Assembly: GCA_963781155.1 (NCBI GenBank) | Contig: CAWAEC010000006.1 | Coordinates: 620,001-684,000 of the forward strand | Length of the DNA stretch: 64,000 nt | DNA from: PALSA-693 sp963781155 | GTDB taxonomy: Bacteria; Actinomycetota; Acidimicrobiia; Acidimicrobiales; Palsa-688 | Direction of reading: 5' to 3' | Shown: piece after piece, positions 1 to 9,409 of the stretch | How the letters are laid out: every line of letters starts with the position of its first letter | How positions within the stretch are numbered: the stretch's first letter is position 1 | Translations under genes and position numbers: made by a program | Notes under the pieces: model-generated | Seen by the model: the letters and a program-made list of their open reading frames with translations, nothing else | Databases searched by the model: none | Told to the model about the DNA's origin: nothing

Positions 1-927
1 CGGTTTGAGCTTGTCGCCATCGACGAGAAGCCGTTCGGACACGAAACGGACGGCGGAGTCGAGCAACGGAAAATGGCCGTGAGCGGCCGCCGCGACCCCG
101 GCAAAGCATTGGTCGCGGATCCAGGCGTAGCGGTAATCGTAGTTGCGTCCTTGGCGGGCTCTCTCCGGCAAGCTCATCGTGGCCGCCGCGACCATCCCTC
201 CGCCGATGCTGGTCAGCCCATGCAGGACCGCCACTGCCGCCTCGGCCTCGCGGGGGCCGACGATTCCCTCTTGCATCTCGGGGACCGCGGTCCGCCACGC
301 CGCTTCTGTCGCGCTCCAGCACTCAGCCGGAATCGGCGAGTCGGGCGGAAACTCTTCGTCTGTCACCTCGAGTACGAAATCGCGGGCTTCACCCGCGGCC
401 AAGCTGAAGTCGAGTAGCAACGGGCCGGGACCGGCCCGGCGAGCCTCGGGCGCGCCAGTCCATCTGAACCGCAGGGGACCGGAGCGACCGGTCCATGACC
501 CGCGGTCATCGCGGTGCGTGTGGTGCATCGGCTGGGCACCGAATTCGGCTCGCACGTCGAGAACGACACGCACTCGGGCGGGAGCGTCGAGGGCGCGGAC
601 CTGACGAAGGATGACGGCGGAGGCAGGGTTCGCCGGCATGCCTAACGCCTCCCGGCTCTCAACGATCCCGTTGACGGTGACCCAGCGGCTGTTCCAGATC
701 AGCGACCGCGGCTGCGAATATCCCCCCCAGGTGTGACGCTCGAGTGGACAGACCACGTAGCAGCCGCCCCCCCCGATCAAAGTGGAAAACACTGCGTCAG
801 AGTCCCACCTGGGCGCGCACATCCACGCGATGTCGCCGTTCGGACCGAGCAGCGCACCCCGCTCGCCGTCAGCCAGCAACGCGTAGTCACGGAGGGCACT
901 GGGCCCGAAGTCAGTAACCGGCGCCAT
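1..927 (-). CDS. Glycoside hydrolase family 15 protein (glucoamylase/trehalase type), partial
   Basis: The gene reads leftward off the window edge, so only its first 309 codons are present and the catalytic C-terminal part is missing. The start is the ATG at 927. Residues near 15-34 (ALLGPNGDIAWMCAPRWDSD) match the N-terminal beta-domain of bacterial GH15 proteins, and residues 261-273 read RNYDYRYAWIRDQ, the conserved opening of the alpha/alpha barrel. Members hydrolyse alpha-linked glucans or trehalose; in actinobacteria many are cytosolic trehalases. No signal peptide is visible. Which substrate is used cannot be told from this half. Family assignment is firm, substrate is inference. Confidence 0.88.
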   Translation of the reverse strand, partial: MAPVTDFGPSALRDYALLADGERGALLGPNGDIAWMCAPRWDSDAVFSTLIGGGGCYVVCPLERHTWGGYSQPRSLIWNSRWVTVNGIVESREALGMPANPASAVILRQVRALDAPARVRVVLDVRAEFGAQPMHHTHRDDRGSWTGRSGPLRFRWTGAPEARRAGPGPLLLDFSLAAGEARDFVLEVTDEEFPPDSPIPAECWSATEAAWRTAVPEMQEGIVGPREAEAAVAVLHGLTSIGGGMVAAATMSLPERARQGRNYDYRYAWIRDQCFAGVAAAAHGHFPLLDSAVRFVSERLLVDGDKLKP

Positions 928-1277
928 CAGTTGATCTCGCCCCGAACGGGAACGGGTTCCTCAATGCGTCACCTACGAGATCCGTCTGCCGGACATCGCG
1001 CCTGTCGGCACTTCGGGTTCGTCGGTTTGAATAGTTGTCGGCATGGCAGATTCGTCCCGGCAGGCCTGGAGGTACAACCGATTTGCCCTCGGCCTGTATG
1101 GGTCTACCCCGTCTCGGCCCTAGGCCAAACGACGATCGGCCGTCCGAGCGGCGGTCGGCAGACCAGCTCCGCTATCCGGGGTTTACTCTTTCAGGACGGC
1201 GCAGCCGGCGTGTGGGCCCCGGTTTGCTGGTACATACGGTCGCGGATGACCGGCGAGCCAACGGTGTCCTCACGTCT
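928..1277. other. Intergenic stretch, no gene seen
   Basis: This 350-bp gap separates two genes on the minus strand. Open frames here continue from neighbouring shadows and show no conserved protein sequence. I see no convincing hairpin terminator, RNA gene or repeat. It presumably carries the promoter of the GH15 gene. Confidence 0.4.
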
Positions 1278-2180
1278 TTAGGCGATTTCCACGAGCCGGG
1301 AGTGATCTTCTACCGGCAGCGCGGCGGCGCCTACCGTTGCGGTGACTTCAATCTTGTCGAGGGTGGCGACCCCATTGGCGATGTCGGCGAAGGCGGCGTC
1401 GGCCGCATCGCGCCCGGTGACCACGCGAACCAGGGATGAGCGGGGGGCGAGCCCGGTGGGGTCGTACACGTGCCAACCACCCTCCGCGAACGCCTCGAAG
1501 ACGGCGTGAAAGTCCATGGGGTAGAGCCCGGGTGCGTAGACGGCCGCGAATCGGGCCGGTATCCCCGTCGCCCTACAAAGGGCGATACCCAGATGAGCGA
1601 AGTCACGACAGGTTCCCATCCCGGTAAGCAGGGTGTCCTCTGCGGAGTCGTGCACCGTACTTGACCCGGGGACGTACCCGATTCGGCTGCGTATCCAGTC
1701 TGTGATCGCCCAGACTCGACTGCTGTCGTCGGAGCCCGCCCCGAACTCCGCCACCGCAAAGCCGACAAGGTGATCGCTCGGGCAGTATCGGCTCGGTCGC
1801 AGGTACATGAGCCGCTCATAGTTGAAGGACTGTTGCCCACCTGCTCGGGATGTTGCCATCTCGGATGACCCCTGCGAGACAGTCTGGATCCTGGCGCGAT
1901 ACGCGATGGTCAGGCGTCCGGGCCCCGAGCGCACCACTTGCAGCCTTGCCCCGTGGGGATCGCGAAGCTCGACGACAGACGACGGAGGCCTGCCACCGGT
2001 GTCCACCTGGAATTGCTCTTCGGCCACCTGACCGGCCGAGCTCGAAGCCATGATCTGGAGCACGACCTCAGCCTCCTCGGCCACGCTGAATTCGAGACCG
2101 CAGGAGATCACCCTCGACGTCTCCTGGGGGCCACATTGCGTGGCCGAGCTATCCAAGTTGGGCATCACCAACGGTCCCAC
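1278..2180 (-). CDS. Transglutaminase-like cysteine protease-fold protein
   Basis: A 300-residue protein with the transglutaminase core: Cys191 in GMGTCRDFAHL, His225 in DFHAVFEAF and Asp240 in YDPTG form the expected Cys-His-Asp triad. The N-terminal 100 residues are the small beta-domain typical of the actinobacterial/proteobacterial cytosolic family (often found beside alpha-E and circularly permuted ATP-grasp genes, absent here). The GTG at 2180 gives the longest frame; the ATG at 2165 is an equally good start because the conserved sequence begins around residue 23. Proposed role is peptide cleavage or cross-linking in the cytosol; the substrate is unknown. Confidence 0.85.
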   Translation of the reverse strand: MGPLVMPNLDSSATQCGPQETSRVISCGLEFSVAEEAEVVLQIMASSSAGQVAEEQFQVDTGGRPPSSVVELRDPHGARLQVVRSGPGRLTIAYRARIQTVSQGSSEMATSRAGGQQSFNYERLMYLRPSRYCPSDHLVGFAVAEFGAGSDDSSRVWAITDWIRSRIGYVPGSSTVHDSAEDTLLTGMGTCRDFAHLGIALCRATGIPARFAAVYAPGLYPMDFHAVFEAFAEGGWHVYDPTGLAPRSSLVRVVTGRDAADAAFADIANGVATLDKIEVTATVGAAALPVEDHSRLVEIA

Positions 2181-2351
2181 AGATTGATCCGGGCGCGTAA
2201 CTGCCTCGCTTCCTTGGTCACGACTGAAGGAGCCGACTCTGGGTATAAGCAGCAGGTGACAGTAAGAGACGGCATTCGTGGCGTCGAAACAGCTTGTAGA
2301 GGCGCCTCCTGCGCACTTCGGCGGGGCGCCCGCAGTGGCGACCGGGGCGGA

Positions 2352-2453
2352 CTATTGGAGCAGCGTCAGCAGGTCCACCACGTCGAAGTCGTCGACCAGG
2401 TTGTCGGCCAGCTCGACCAGGGTCCGGATGAGGAGATCGGCGTCGGTTATCAC
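2352..2453 (-). pseudogene. 33-codon stub of a GAF-domain protein
   Basis: A GTG start at 2453 opens a frame that reads LIRTLVELADNLVDDFDVVD and stops at TAG 2352. The phrase 'TLVELADxLVDDFDVVDLL' is the standard beginning of actinobacterial GAF(-ANTAR) regulators, which then run on for over 200 residues. Here the frame ends after 33 codons and I find no continuation in other frames. It lies just downstream of an intact GAF-ANTAR gene on the same strand, so it is probably what is left of a tandem paralogue. Confidence 0.55.
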
Positions 2454-2549
2454 GGGCGCTCCCTGCGATCTGCTTCGCTGGCGACGCGGGTCCGGGCGGG
2501 CCAAGCGGTGGATGTTCTGCGCGCTATTTCAGCACACCGCCTCGCCGAA

Positions 2550-3359
2550 TTAGCGTCCGTCGAGATCATCGAAGCGGAGCGTACGAGCGACCACGTCGCC
2601 GGCTACCTCGTTGAGCGGCCGGTCGGTGGCGTAGGCGTGGGCGCGTAAGCGGACCAGGGCGTCGGCGACGCTGATATCGAGTTGGACCGAGACCATGCCG
2701 GCGGCCTGGTGGACCACGGCGTGAATATCGGTGCCGAAATCGAGGGGAGTCGACCCGGGCTCGGTGCGGCTTTGGAGCGTGAGGACTGTGCGGGCGATCA
2801 CGTCGGCCATGACGAGGGCGTCAGCGTGCTGGTCGTCGCTGAGCGGTCCGGGCTGATCGCGGTAGAGGTTGAGGGCGCCGATGCGGGCCGCCCCAATCCG
2901 GACCGGGAAACCGAAGATGGCCCGGGCTCCAACGTCGATGACTTTGGGGGTGAAGGCCGGCCACCGAGGCGACACCGGTGTGACCAGGTCGGGTTCGCTG
3001 ATCGGCGCGCCGGTCTGGTACGCGTCGATGCAGGGTCCCTCCCCCAAGGTGTACTGCAGGTCCTCGATCAGCTCCGACACGCTCCCAGTGGTGCACAGCG
3101 AAGCCTGGGGGACGCCGTCGGCCAGGATCATGACCCCTGCGCCGGTGACAACCACCAGGTCGGCCGCGACCTGGCACAGCGGGCCCGGTTCCGACGGGCT
3201 CACGCCGGCCGAAACCAGCCGTTCGAGGATGCGGACCAAACGCTCGGCCGCCACCTCAGACCGCCCGATGGGAGAACCGACTGCTGTGGGCCTGCTGTGC
3301 CACTCCCGGGCCTCCTCGCCGAACGACACGGCGCTCCACGAGGACCAGGTTTCGCGCAT
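2550..3359 (-). CDS. GAF and ANTAR domain regulator (RNA-binding antiterminator type)
   Basis: 269 residues. A GAF sensor domain spans about residues 35-205 (LGEGPCIDAYQTGAPI and FGFPVRIGAARIGALNLYR are typical). The C-terminal 60 residues, from about 208 (IHAVVHQAAGMVSVQLDI, then ALVRLRAHAYATDRPLNEVA), form an ANTAR helical bundle, which binds dual hairpins in nascent RNA and prevents termination. The protein is therefore likely a cytosolic signal-responsive antiterminator. The ligand cannot be predicted. The first 25 residues are not conserved, so the true start may lie further in. A truncated paralogue follows directly downstream. Confidence 0.85.
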   Translation of the reverse strand: MRETWSSWSAVSFGEEAREWHSRPTAVGSPIGRSEVAAERLVRILERLVSAGVSPSEPGPLCQVAADLVVVTGAGVMILADGVPQASLCTTGSVSELIEDLQYTLGEGPCIDAYQTGAPISEPDLVTPVSPRWPAFTPKVIDVGARAIFGFPVRIGAARIGALNLYRDQPGPLSDDQHADALVMADVIARTVLTLQSRTEPGSTPLDFGTDIHAVVHQAAGMVSVQLDISVADALVRLRAHAYATDRPLNEVAGDVVARTLRFDDLDGR

Positions 3360-3499
3360 CCCGGCCGAGCAACGACCGACGTAAGCTCGATTTTAGCGCA
3401 CCGTGGCGGGGTTGCCTGGACCGACCGGCCAGACAGATTGACCTGGCATCGACCCCCGACGTGCTGGCTCCGACGGGTGACGGCCTCTGCTCGCTCTGC

Positions 3500-6037
3500 T
3501 CACTCCGATGCGATCGCCTGCAGGACGTCCAGCCGTGCCGCCCGCCGCGCCGGGAAAACCGCCGCGCCGATGCCAATGAGGGCGGCTACGACCAGAACGA
3601 CGATGACCGTCGGCACCGGAATCGAGAGCACCGTGATTCCGGAGTTGGAGGCCGCATGGACGATCGCCGCACCCAGCGCGATGCCGAGTACGAGTCCGAG
3701 TACGGCACCCAGCAACGTGACCACCACCGCCTCTCCGCGGATCATGGCCCGAACCTGGCGGCGAACCATGCCAACGGAGCGAAGCAGCCCGATCTCACGG
3801 GTACGCTCGATGACCGACAGCGCCATCGTGTTGACGACACCAAACGACGCGATCAGGATGCTGAAGGCCAGCAGGACGTACACCAGGTTCAGTATCGTGC
3901 CGAACTGCTTCTTCTGGTCCGCCTTGTACTGCGCCGCGGTCTGAACCTTCACGTCGGGGTACCGAGCGAGGGCAGTCTCGAGCGCGGCCTGCTGCGCGGG
4001 TCCGACGGTCGACGTCTTCACGAAGATGGCCTGGTCCTGCAATTCCGTTACATGCGCGGCGGCGAAGGCGTACGAGACCACGTAGTTCCCGAGGAACTGA
4101 TTCGTCTTGTAGGTTCCCCCGATCGGCACATCCGTCACACCGGTGTCGACGAATCCCATTGGCAGCGTCTGGCCCAGGTGCAGATGCCGATCTCGGAAGA
4201 CTTTGTCATCTACGAGTACCTGTCCCTTGGCCAGGTTGGCGTATGAACCTTGCACCATGACGAAGGTCAGGACCTGCGGAGCGGTGGCCGGGTCGATGGC
4301 AGTCGCCTGCTTGCCGGTACCGCCCTCATGCCAGGAGATCTGGGTGTAAGGAGATGTCGCCACCACCCCGGGCGCCGAGCGCACCACCGGCTCCACCACC
4401 CGGGAAAACTGATTTTGACTGGTCGTCAGCACGTAGGACGCCGTTACTGATCGGTCGATGATGGCGCTGAACGAGGAGCTGATGGAGGCGCCCAGCGTGC
4501 CAATGCACGCGACTAATGCGAGCCCAATCATGAGCGCCGACGCCGTGGCTGCGGTGCGGCGCGGGTTCCGGGTGGCGTTGGCCTGTCCCAGCTTCCCGGG
4601 GACGCCGAGTAGGACGGGCAGTGGCGAGCCGATGGCTTGCGCCAACCGACCCGCCACGAAGGGGGCCAGGATCGCAACGCCGATAAAGGTCAATGCTGCC
4701 CCCGCCCCAACGACCGGGATGGGCCGCTGCAATCCGGCGAAGAGGCCGTCCATGAGCAGCCCCAGACCGAGCAACGTGAACGCGCCTCCCACGATGGCCC
4801 GGCGCCGCAGGGACACCTCGGCGAGTCCCGCGTCGTCGCGCATGGCGGCGACGGGAGGAATCCGCGACGCCCGGAGGGCCGGTCCGATGGCGGACACCAC
4901 CGTGACGCCCGTTCCGACCAGGAGTGAGACGACGATGGTGCGGGGGAGCAGCTGGATGCCGGAGGCGGGCGGGGCGAAGCCGAAGGCGCGCAACAGCGCT
5001 TCGAGTCCGAGGGCGATCGGCACCCCGACGGCCAAACCGATCACCGAACCGGCCAGGCCGACCACGAGCGCCTCCCCGAGCATGGAGCGGGTCACCTGCG
5101 ATCTGCTGGCGCCGACGGCACGGAGCAATGCCAGCTCGCGGGTTCGCTGGCCGATCAGGATGCTGAACGTGTTGGCGATGAGGAAAGCGCCGACGAATAG
5201 GGCGATGAGGGCGAATGTCAGCAGGAACGTATTGAAGATGCCGACGAACTGGTTCACCTGGTTGGCCATTTGCTGGGCCGCGACCGCTCCGGTCACTGCC
5301 TGCAGGTTCCCGGGAATCACCCCGTTGATGTCCCCGATGACCGCATTGACGTTGGCCCCGGGCTTGACGGCCACGTTGATCTGCTGGACGAAACCGGGCT
5401 TCATCAGCAACTGCTCGGCGCTGTGCAACGGAAACGCGATGAGCGTGGCGCCCAGGAGGCTGTTCTGGCTCCCGAACGTGACGATCCCGGTCACGTGGAA
5501 GGGCTGTGGCGGCGCGTTCGGCGTGATGATCTTGACTGTCTGGCCGACTGTCCAGTGCTGGGAGTCCATCGTGCCTCGGTCGATGACCACCTCATTCGCG
5601 GCGGTGGGCGCTCGACCGGCGACCAGGCGCAGCGAGGAAAGCGCCCGATCCGGATCCCAGCTCACTCCGAGCGTGGGAGGGCCGCGTTTGACGAGGGCCT
5701 TGCCGTTGGATTTGATCAGTGTGACCTCGGCCTGAATGATCGGTTCCGCGTCTCTGACGCCGGGCACGCTTCTGACTTGCGGAACTACCGACGTCGGAAC
5801 CGGCGGGCGGTTCTCGCCCACGGTGGCAAACCCTCCGGTTCCGTAGGGCGCCCGCCCTTGCACCACCACGTCAACGTTGGCGTTCACCTGCTGGAACAAG
5901 TTGTCGAAGCTGTGTTTTACGGTGTCGGTCAGCACGAACGTCCCGGCCATGAACGCCACACCCAAGACGATGGCCATGGCCGTCAAGGCCAGGCGCACCT
6001 TGTGCGCGGAAAGGCTCTTCAGCGTGGCCCTGAACAT
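3500..6037 (-). CDS. ABC transporter permease, FtsX/MacB-like
   Basis: 845 residues with two FtsX repeats. A membrane segment near residues 15-37 (LALTAMAIVLGVAFMAGTFV) is followed by an extracytoplasmic MacB-type domain, three membrane helices around 260-385, another helix pair near 415-465, a second external domain, and three C-terminal helices ending at the last 120 residues. This layout is that of the actinobacterial YknZ/MacB-like exporters of peptides, lipids or antimicrobials. It lies 7 bp after the ATPase gene on the same strand, so the two form one transcription unit and one transporter. The cargo is unknown. Confidence 0.9.
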   Translation of the reverse strand: MFRATLKSLSAHKVRLALTAMAIVLGVAFMAGTFVLTDTVKHSFDNLFQQVNANVDVVVQGRAPYGTGGFATVGENRPPVPTSVVPQVRSVPGVRDAEPIIQAEVTLIKSNGKALVKRGPPTLGVSWDPDRALSSLRLVAGRAPTAANEVVIDRGTMDSQHWTVGQTVKIITPNAPPQPFHVTGIVTFGSQNSLLGATLIAFPLHSAEQLLMKPGFVQQINVAVKPGANVNAVIGDINGVIPGNLQAVTGAVAAQQMANQVNQFVGIFNTFLLTFALIALFVGAFLIANTFSILIGQRTRELALLRAVGASRSQVTRSMLGEALVVGLAGSVIGLAVGVPIALGLEALLRAFGFAPPASGIQLLPRTIVVSLLVGTGVTVVSAIGPALRASRIPPVAAMRDDAGLAEVSLRRRAIVGGAFTLLGLGLLMDGLFAGLQRPIPVVGAGAALTFIGVAILAPFVAGRLAQAIGSPLPVLLGVPGKLGQANATRNPRRTAATASALMIGLALVACIGTLGASISSSFSAIIDRSVTASYVLTTSQNQFSRVVEPVVRSAPGVVATSPYTQISWHEGGTGKQATAIDPATAPQVLTFVMVQGSYANLAKGQVLVDDKVFRDRHLHLGQTLPMGFVDTGVTDVPIGGTYKTNQFLGNYVVSYAFAAAHVTELQDQAIFVKTSTVGPAQQAALETALARYPDVKVQTAAQYKADQKKQFGTILNLVYVLLAFSILIASFGVVNTMALSVIERTREIGLLRSVGMVRRQVRAMIRGEAVVVTLLGAVLGLVLGIALGAAIVHAASNSGITVLSIPVPTVIVVLVVAALIGIGAAVFPARRAARLDVLQAIASE

Positions 6038-6044
6038 GCGTTTC

Positions 6045-6818
6045 TCAGTCCCCGAGCTGCTTCATGTGGTCGATGAGCCGGTCCGCGGTTGGTTCCGCCA
6101 TCTCGTCCCGGATTTGCCCGTCGACGAGGAAGACCACCCGGGAGGAGTAGCTGGCGGCGACGGGATCGTGAGTGACCATCACCACCGTCTGGTGCCAGTC
6201 GCGTACGGAGTTCCGGAGAAAGACCAGCACCTCTCCGCTGGAGCGGGAATCCAGGTTTCCGGTCGGTTCGTCAGCGAAAATAATGGCGGGACGCGTGATG
6301 AGGGCGCGAGCGACCGCCACCCGCTGCTGTTGGCCGCCGGACAGTTCCGACGGCTTGTGGCGCAACCGATCCCGCAGCCCCAGGGCTGCGATGACCGTGT
6401 CCGACCACGAAGGGTCTGCCCTACGGCCGGCCAGGTCGAGCGGGAGGGTGATGTTTTCCATGGCGGTCAGCGTCGGCACCAGGTTGAACTGCTGGAATAC
6501 GAACCCGACCCGGTCTCGGCGCAGCACGGTGAGCGCCCGGTCGTCCAGGCTGCTCAACCGGACGTCACCGATGATCACATCCCCGGACGTCAATCGGTCC
6601 AAACCGGCCAAACAGTGCATGAGCGTCGACTTGCCCGACCCTGACGGACCCATGATGGCGGTGAACTGCCCGGACGAGAACGTGGCATTGACGCCGTCCA
6701 GCGCTCGCACCGCGGTCTCGCCCCGGCCGTAGACCTTCACAGCGTCGAGGGCTTGGGCTGCGATCGCGCCCGTTCTGGGCGGGTCGACGGGGGAGTAGAT
6801 GGGGGATCCCGTTGGCAT
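6045..6818 (-). CDS. ABC transporter ATP-binding protein, LolD/MacB type
   Basis: 257 residues with all ATPase motifs: Walker A GPSGSGKST (57-65), Q-loop in FVFQQFNLVPTLT, signature LSGGQQQRVAVARAL (159-173), Walker B IIFADEP (179-185) and the switch His in VMVTHDP. It energises the FtsX-type permease encoded 7 bp downstream. No membrane-fusion partner is encoded nearby, as expected for a monoderm exporter. Confidence 0.92.
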   Translation of the reverse strand: MPTGSPIYSPVDPPRTGAIAAQALDAVKVYGRGETAVRALDGVNATFSSGQFTAIMGPSGSGKSTLMHCLAGLDRLTSGDVIIGDVRLSSLDDRALTVLRRDRVGFVFQQFNLVPTLTAMENITLPLDLAGRRADPSWSDTVIAALGLRDRLRHKPSELSGGQQQRVAVARALITRPAIIFADEPTGNLDSRSSGEVLVFLRNSVRDWHQTVVMVTHDPVAASYSSRVVFLVDGQIRDEMAEPTADRLIDHMKQLGD

Positions 6819-6948
6819 CGCGACTCAGTCTCGCGGGCGCCGACCCGCTTGTCGTCCTTATTTCGGCGGACCCAAGTCATCCTTCAGATCGATCTGCGTG
6901 GTCAGCAGCCCGAAGCGGCGGGCCGTCAGGTGTGGATACGATCCGGCG

Positions 6949-8133
6949 ATGGGTGAGTTTGCCGATGCCGCGTTCGCAGGGATCTCGATGACGCCGCAGG
7001 GCGACCTGAGCGACCAGGACCCCGCCGAAGTGTATTGGGAGGTAGTCGAAGCGGCACTCGACGACGCCGGTCTCGGGCTCGGCGACGTGGATGGCCTGAT
7101 CGGCGCCGCGCCGGAGGGCTTGGGTCTTCGCGGCGCCTTGCCGGGCGGCGCCTTTGCCGACGGGGTTGGCCACCCGCTGCGGTTCCACGCGTCGACGGCC
7201 ATTGGGGCCTCCAGCCAGTCCGCCGGTGTCGGCTTGGCCGCTTTGGCGATCGCTCACGGGGTGGCGTCAGTCGTCGTCATCCCGAACGTTGCGGCGGGCC
7301 GGCCGTCGGGCTACGCGGGAGCGAGCCGTAATGAGGCGGTGGCCTACATGGCCCAGCTGGGCAGCCCATACGAATATGTATGGGGCACCACCCGAGTCGC
7401 CGATTATGCAGTGGTCGCCCGGCGGCACATGCACGAGTTCGGTACTACCGAGGAGCAGATGGCGGAGATCGCGGTCGCCCAGCGCTACGGTGCGACGCTC
7501 AACCCGCTGTCGGTCAACGGCACGCGGGGCGAGATCACGATCGACGAGGTTATGAAGTCCCGGCCAATTGCCGAGCCGCTTAAGCTGCTCGATTGCTGTC
7601 TCATCAACCAGGGGGCGGGCTGTATCGTCATGACGAGTACCGCCGACGCCAGGGCGCTCGCACGCCACCACCCAGTAGTGCTGCTGGGCTGGGGGGAAGG
7701 CCAGAGCTACCTCGATCCGTGTACGGCGCCGAGCCTTGCCGGATTCGAGGGCGGGCGGCTCGCCGCCAATAGCGCGTTTGGCCACGCCGGGGTGGAGCGA
7801 AGCGAGATTGACGTCGCCGGCATCTCGGACCATTTCACCATCAACGTCATCGTCGAGCTCGAAGACGCAGGGTTCTGTGCCAAAGGGGAGGGTGGCTCGT
7901 TCGTGGAGGGCCAGGCCACCCGCATTGGCGGTCGGCTCCCCGTCAACACTGACGGCGGATTCCTGTCAGGCAGCCACGCCGGCAGTTGCGGGCTGTTCAC
8001 GATGATCGAGTTGATCCGGCAGCTGCGCGGCGAGGCCGGTCCTCGACAGGTTGAGGATGCCGCCCTCGCGTACGCTCACGGCGTCGGCGGCGTGTCGCAG
8101 GTGCAGTACGGCGCGGTGCTCGGGAGAGGATAG
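6949..8133 (+). CDS. Thiolase-fold lipid-transfer-like protein lacking catalytic cysteines (Ltp2-like aldolase candidate)
   Basis: 394 residues; ATG at 6949. The fold is that of SCP2-type thiolases, but the nucleophile position reads TAIGASSQSAGVGL (83-96) with no Cys, and the second Cys of the CxG motif is replaced in HGVGGVSQVQYG near the C-terminus. Cys-less thiolase homologues followed by a DUF35 gene include Ltp2, the retro-aldolase that shortens steroid side chains in actinobacteria (established for that family). The next gene starts 4 nt after this stop and encodes exactly such a DUF35 protein, so I infer a two-subunit aldolase rather than a thiolase. Substrate is unknown. Confidence 0.82.
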   Translation: MGEFADAAFAGISMTPQGDLSDQDPAEVYWEVVEAALDDAGLGLGDVDGLIGAAPEGLGLRGALPGGAFADGVGHPLRFHASTAIGASSQSAGVGLAALAIAHGVASVVVIPNVAAGRPSGYAGASRNEAVAYMAQLGSPYEYVWGTTRVADYAVVARRHMHEFGTTEEQMAEIAVAQRYGATLNPLSVNGTRGEITIDEVMKSRPIAEPLKLLDCCLINQGAGCIVMTSTADARALARHHPVVLLGWGEGQSYLDPCTAPSLAGFEGGRLAANSAFGHAGVERSEIDVAGISDHFTINVIVELEDAGFCAKGEGGSFVEGQATRIGGRLPVNTDGGFLSGSHAGSCGLFTMIELIRQLRGEAGPRQVEDAALAYAHGVGGVSQVQYGAVLGRG

Positions 8134-8137
8134 AGAC

Positions 8138-8545
8138 GTGACATACCAAGGGTTCGTTCCCCAGATCACACCGTCGCACCAGCCGTTTTGGGATTCAGTC
8201 AAGCGCCACCGGGCGGAGCTGCAGCGCTGCAACAGTTGTGGCCGCTTCCGTTTTATCCCGAGCGAGCGATGCCCGTGCGGTTCGACGGAATACTCGTGGA
8301 CACCAATCGCCGGCACCGGCCAGATATACACTTATACCGTCGTCCACCGAGCGCCGACCCCGGCCTACCAGTCCGGCGCCCCATATGTGATTGCTCACGT
8401 CACCCTTGACGAGGGGCCTCGCATGATCAGCACTCTTATGGGGTGTGATCCCGGTGCAGTCACGGTAACGATGCCGGTCGAGTTGATCTACGACGACGTG
8501 ACACCGGAGCTGACCCTCTACCGTTTCCGGCCGAGCCCAGCGTGA
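8138..8545 (+). CDS. DUF35 Zn-ribbon/OB-fold protein
   Basis: 135 residues from the GTG at 8138. The N-terminal rubredoxin-like zinc ribbon shows CNSCG and CPCG (four Cys near residues 27-45) and is followed by an OB-fold acyl-CoA binding domain (YTYTVVHRAPTPAY). Such proteins act as partners of thiolase-fold enzymes and hydratases in CoA-dependent degradation. Its stop overlaps the start of the next gene (GTGA), so it is co-translated with the thiolase-like gene before it and the enoyl-CoA hydratase after it. Confidence 0.85.
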   Translation: MTYQGFVPQITPSHQPFWDSVKRHRAELQRCNSCGRFRFIPSERCPCGSTEYSWTPIAGTGQIYTYTVVHRAPTPAYQSGAPYVIAHVTLDEGPRMISTLMGCDPGAVTVTMPVELIYDDVTPELTLYRFRPSPA

Positions 8546-9297
8546 GTCGCAGTCCGGCCGTCCTTGTCCAAACCAGGGACCACAAGATGTACATCGGTCT
8601 CAATCGTCCCGAGGCCCTCAACGCCCAGAACGACGAGATGCGGACCCTGCTTGTCGATGCCGTGGAGAGGATGGAAGCTGACGGCGAGGTGCTGGTCGGT
8701 ATCGTGTATGGGGTTGGCGGTCGGGCCTTTTCGGCTGGCGCGGATCTCAAAGAGCCCGGACCGGGCGTGCCGGGGCGGTTGCGGCCTGAGGGCCAGAGGC
8801 CCGTGTGGCGCCATTTCGAGGCGTTCCGCTGGGCGTCGAAGCCGCTGATCGCGGCCATCGACGGCCACTGTCTGGGTGGCGGGCTGGAGCTGGCGAACTA
8901 CTGCGACATCCGCATCGCGACGGAGCACTCAACCTTTGGCCAGCCCGAACCGCGCACGGTAGCCGGACCGGGCGGGCCGGGCTTGCATCAGCTGCCGAAA
9001 CTGATCCCACTCGGTGAGGCGCTCCTGATCCAACTGACGGCGCAACCCATGACCGCGGCGCGCGCGTACCAGATCGGCCTCATCCAGCGACTCTGCCCGG
9101 ATGCGGCCGCCCTGATGGTGGAAGCCGACGCCATCGCGGACCAGATGATCGCTTGCAACGCGGACGCCCTGCGCATTGTCAAGCGGGTCGTGCGATGGGG
9201 TGCCCACATGCCAGCCGAAGACGCGGAGAAGCTGGGGATGATTGCGACAGAAATGGAAGTCCGGATTCGCGCCGAACATCGAGGCGCCGAGCACTGA
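8542..9297 (+). CDS. Enoyl-CoA hydratase/isomerase family protein
   Basis: 251 residues, GTG start overlapping the previous stop. The crotonase oxyanion-hole regions are present (AFSAGADLKE and HCLGGGLELANYC), and both general acid/base glutamates of true hydratases can be placed: the Glu of GGGLE and the Glu of FGQPEP. It is therefore likely an active hydratase adding water to a trans-2-enoyl-CoA. It belongs to the operon starting at 6949. Confidence 0.86.
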   Translation: MSRSPAVLVQTRDHKMYIGLNRPEALNAQNDEMRTLLVDAVERMEADGEVLVGIVYGVGGRAFSAGADLKEPGPGVPGRLRPEGQRPVWRHFEAFRWASKPLIAAIDGHCLGGGLELANYCDIRIATEHSTFGQPEPRTVAGPGGPGLHQLPKLIPLGEALLIQLTAQPMTAARAYQIGLIQRLCPDAAALMVEADAIADQMIACNADALRIVKRVVRWGAHMPAEDAEKLGMIATEMEVRIRAEHRGAEH

Positions 9298-9409
9298 GGA
9301 CATTCCGCAGGTGGGCCGGCGCCGGCCACTGAAGCGATTCGCTGAATCCGGCAACCGGTAGGATGCCGGCCGGCTCATCCAGCTCGAACCGCAGGTGACT
9401 GGAGATCAA

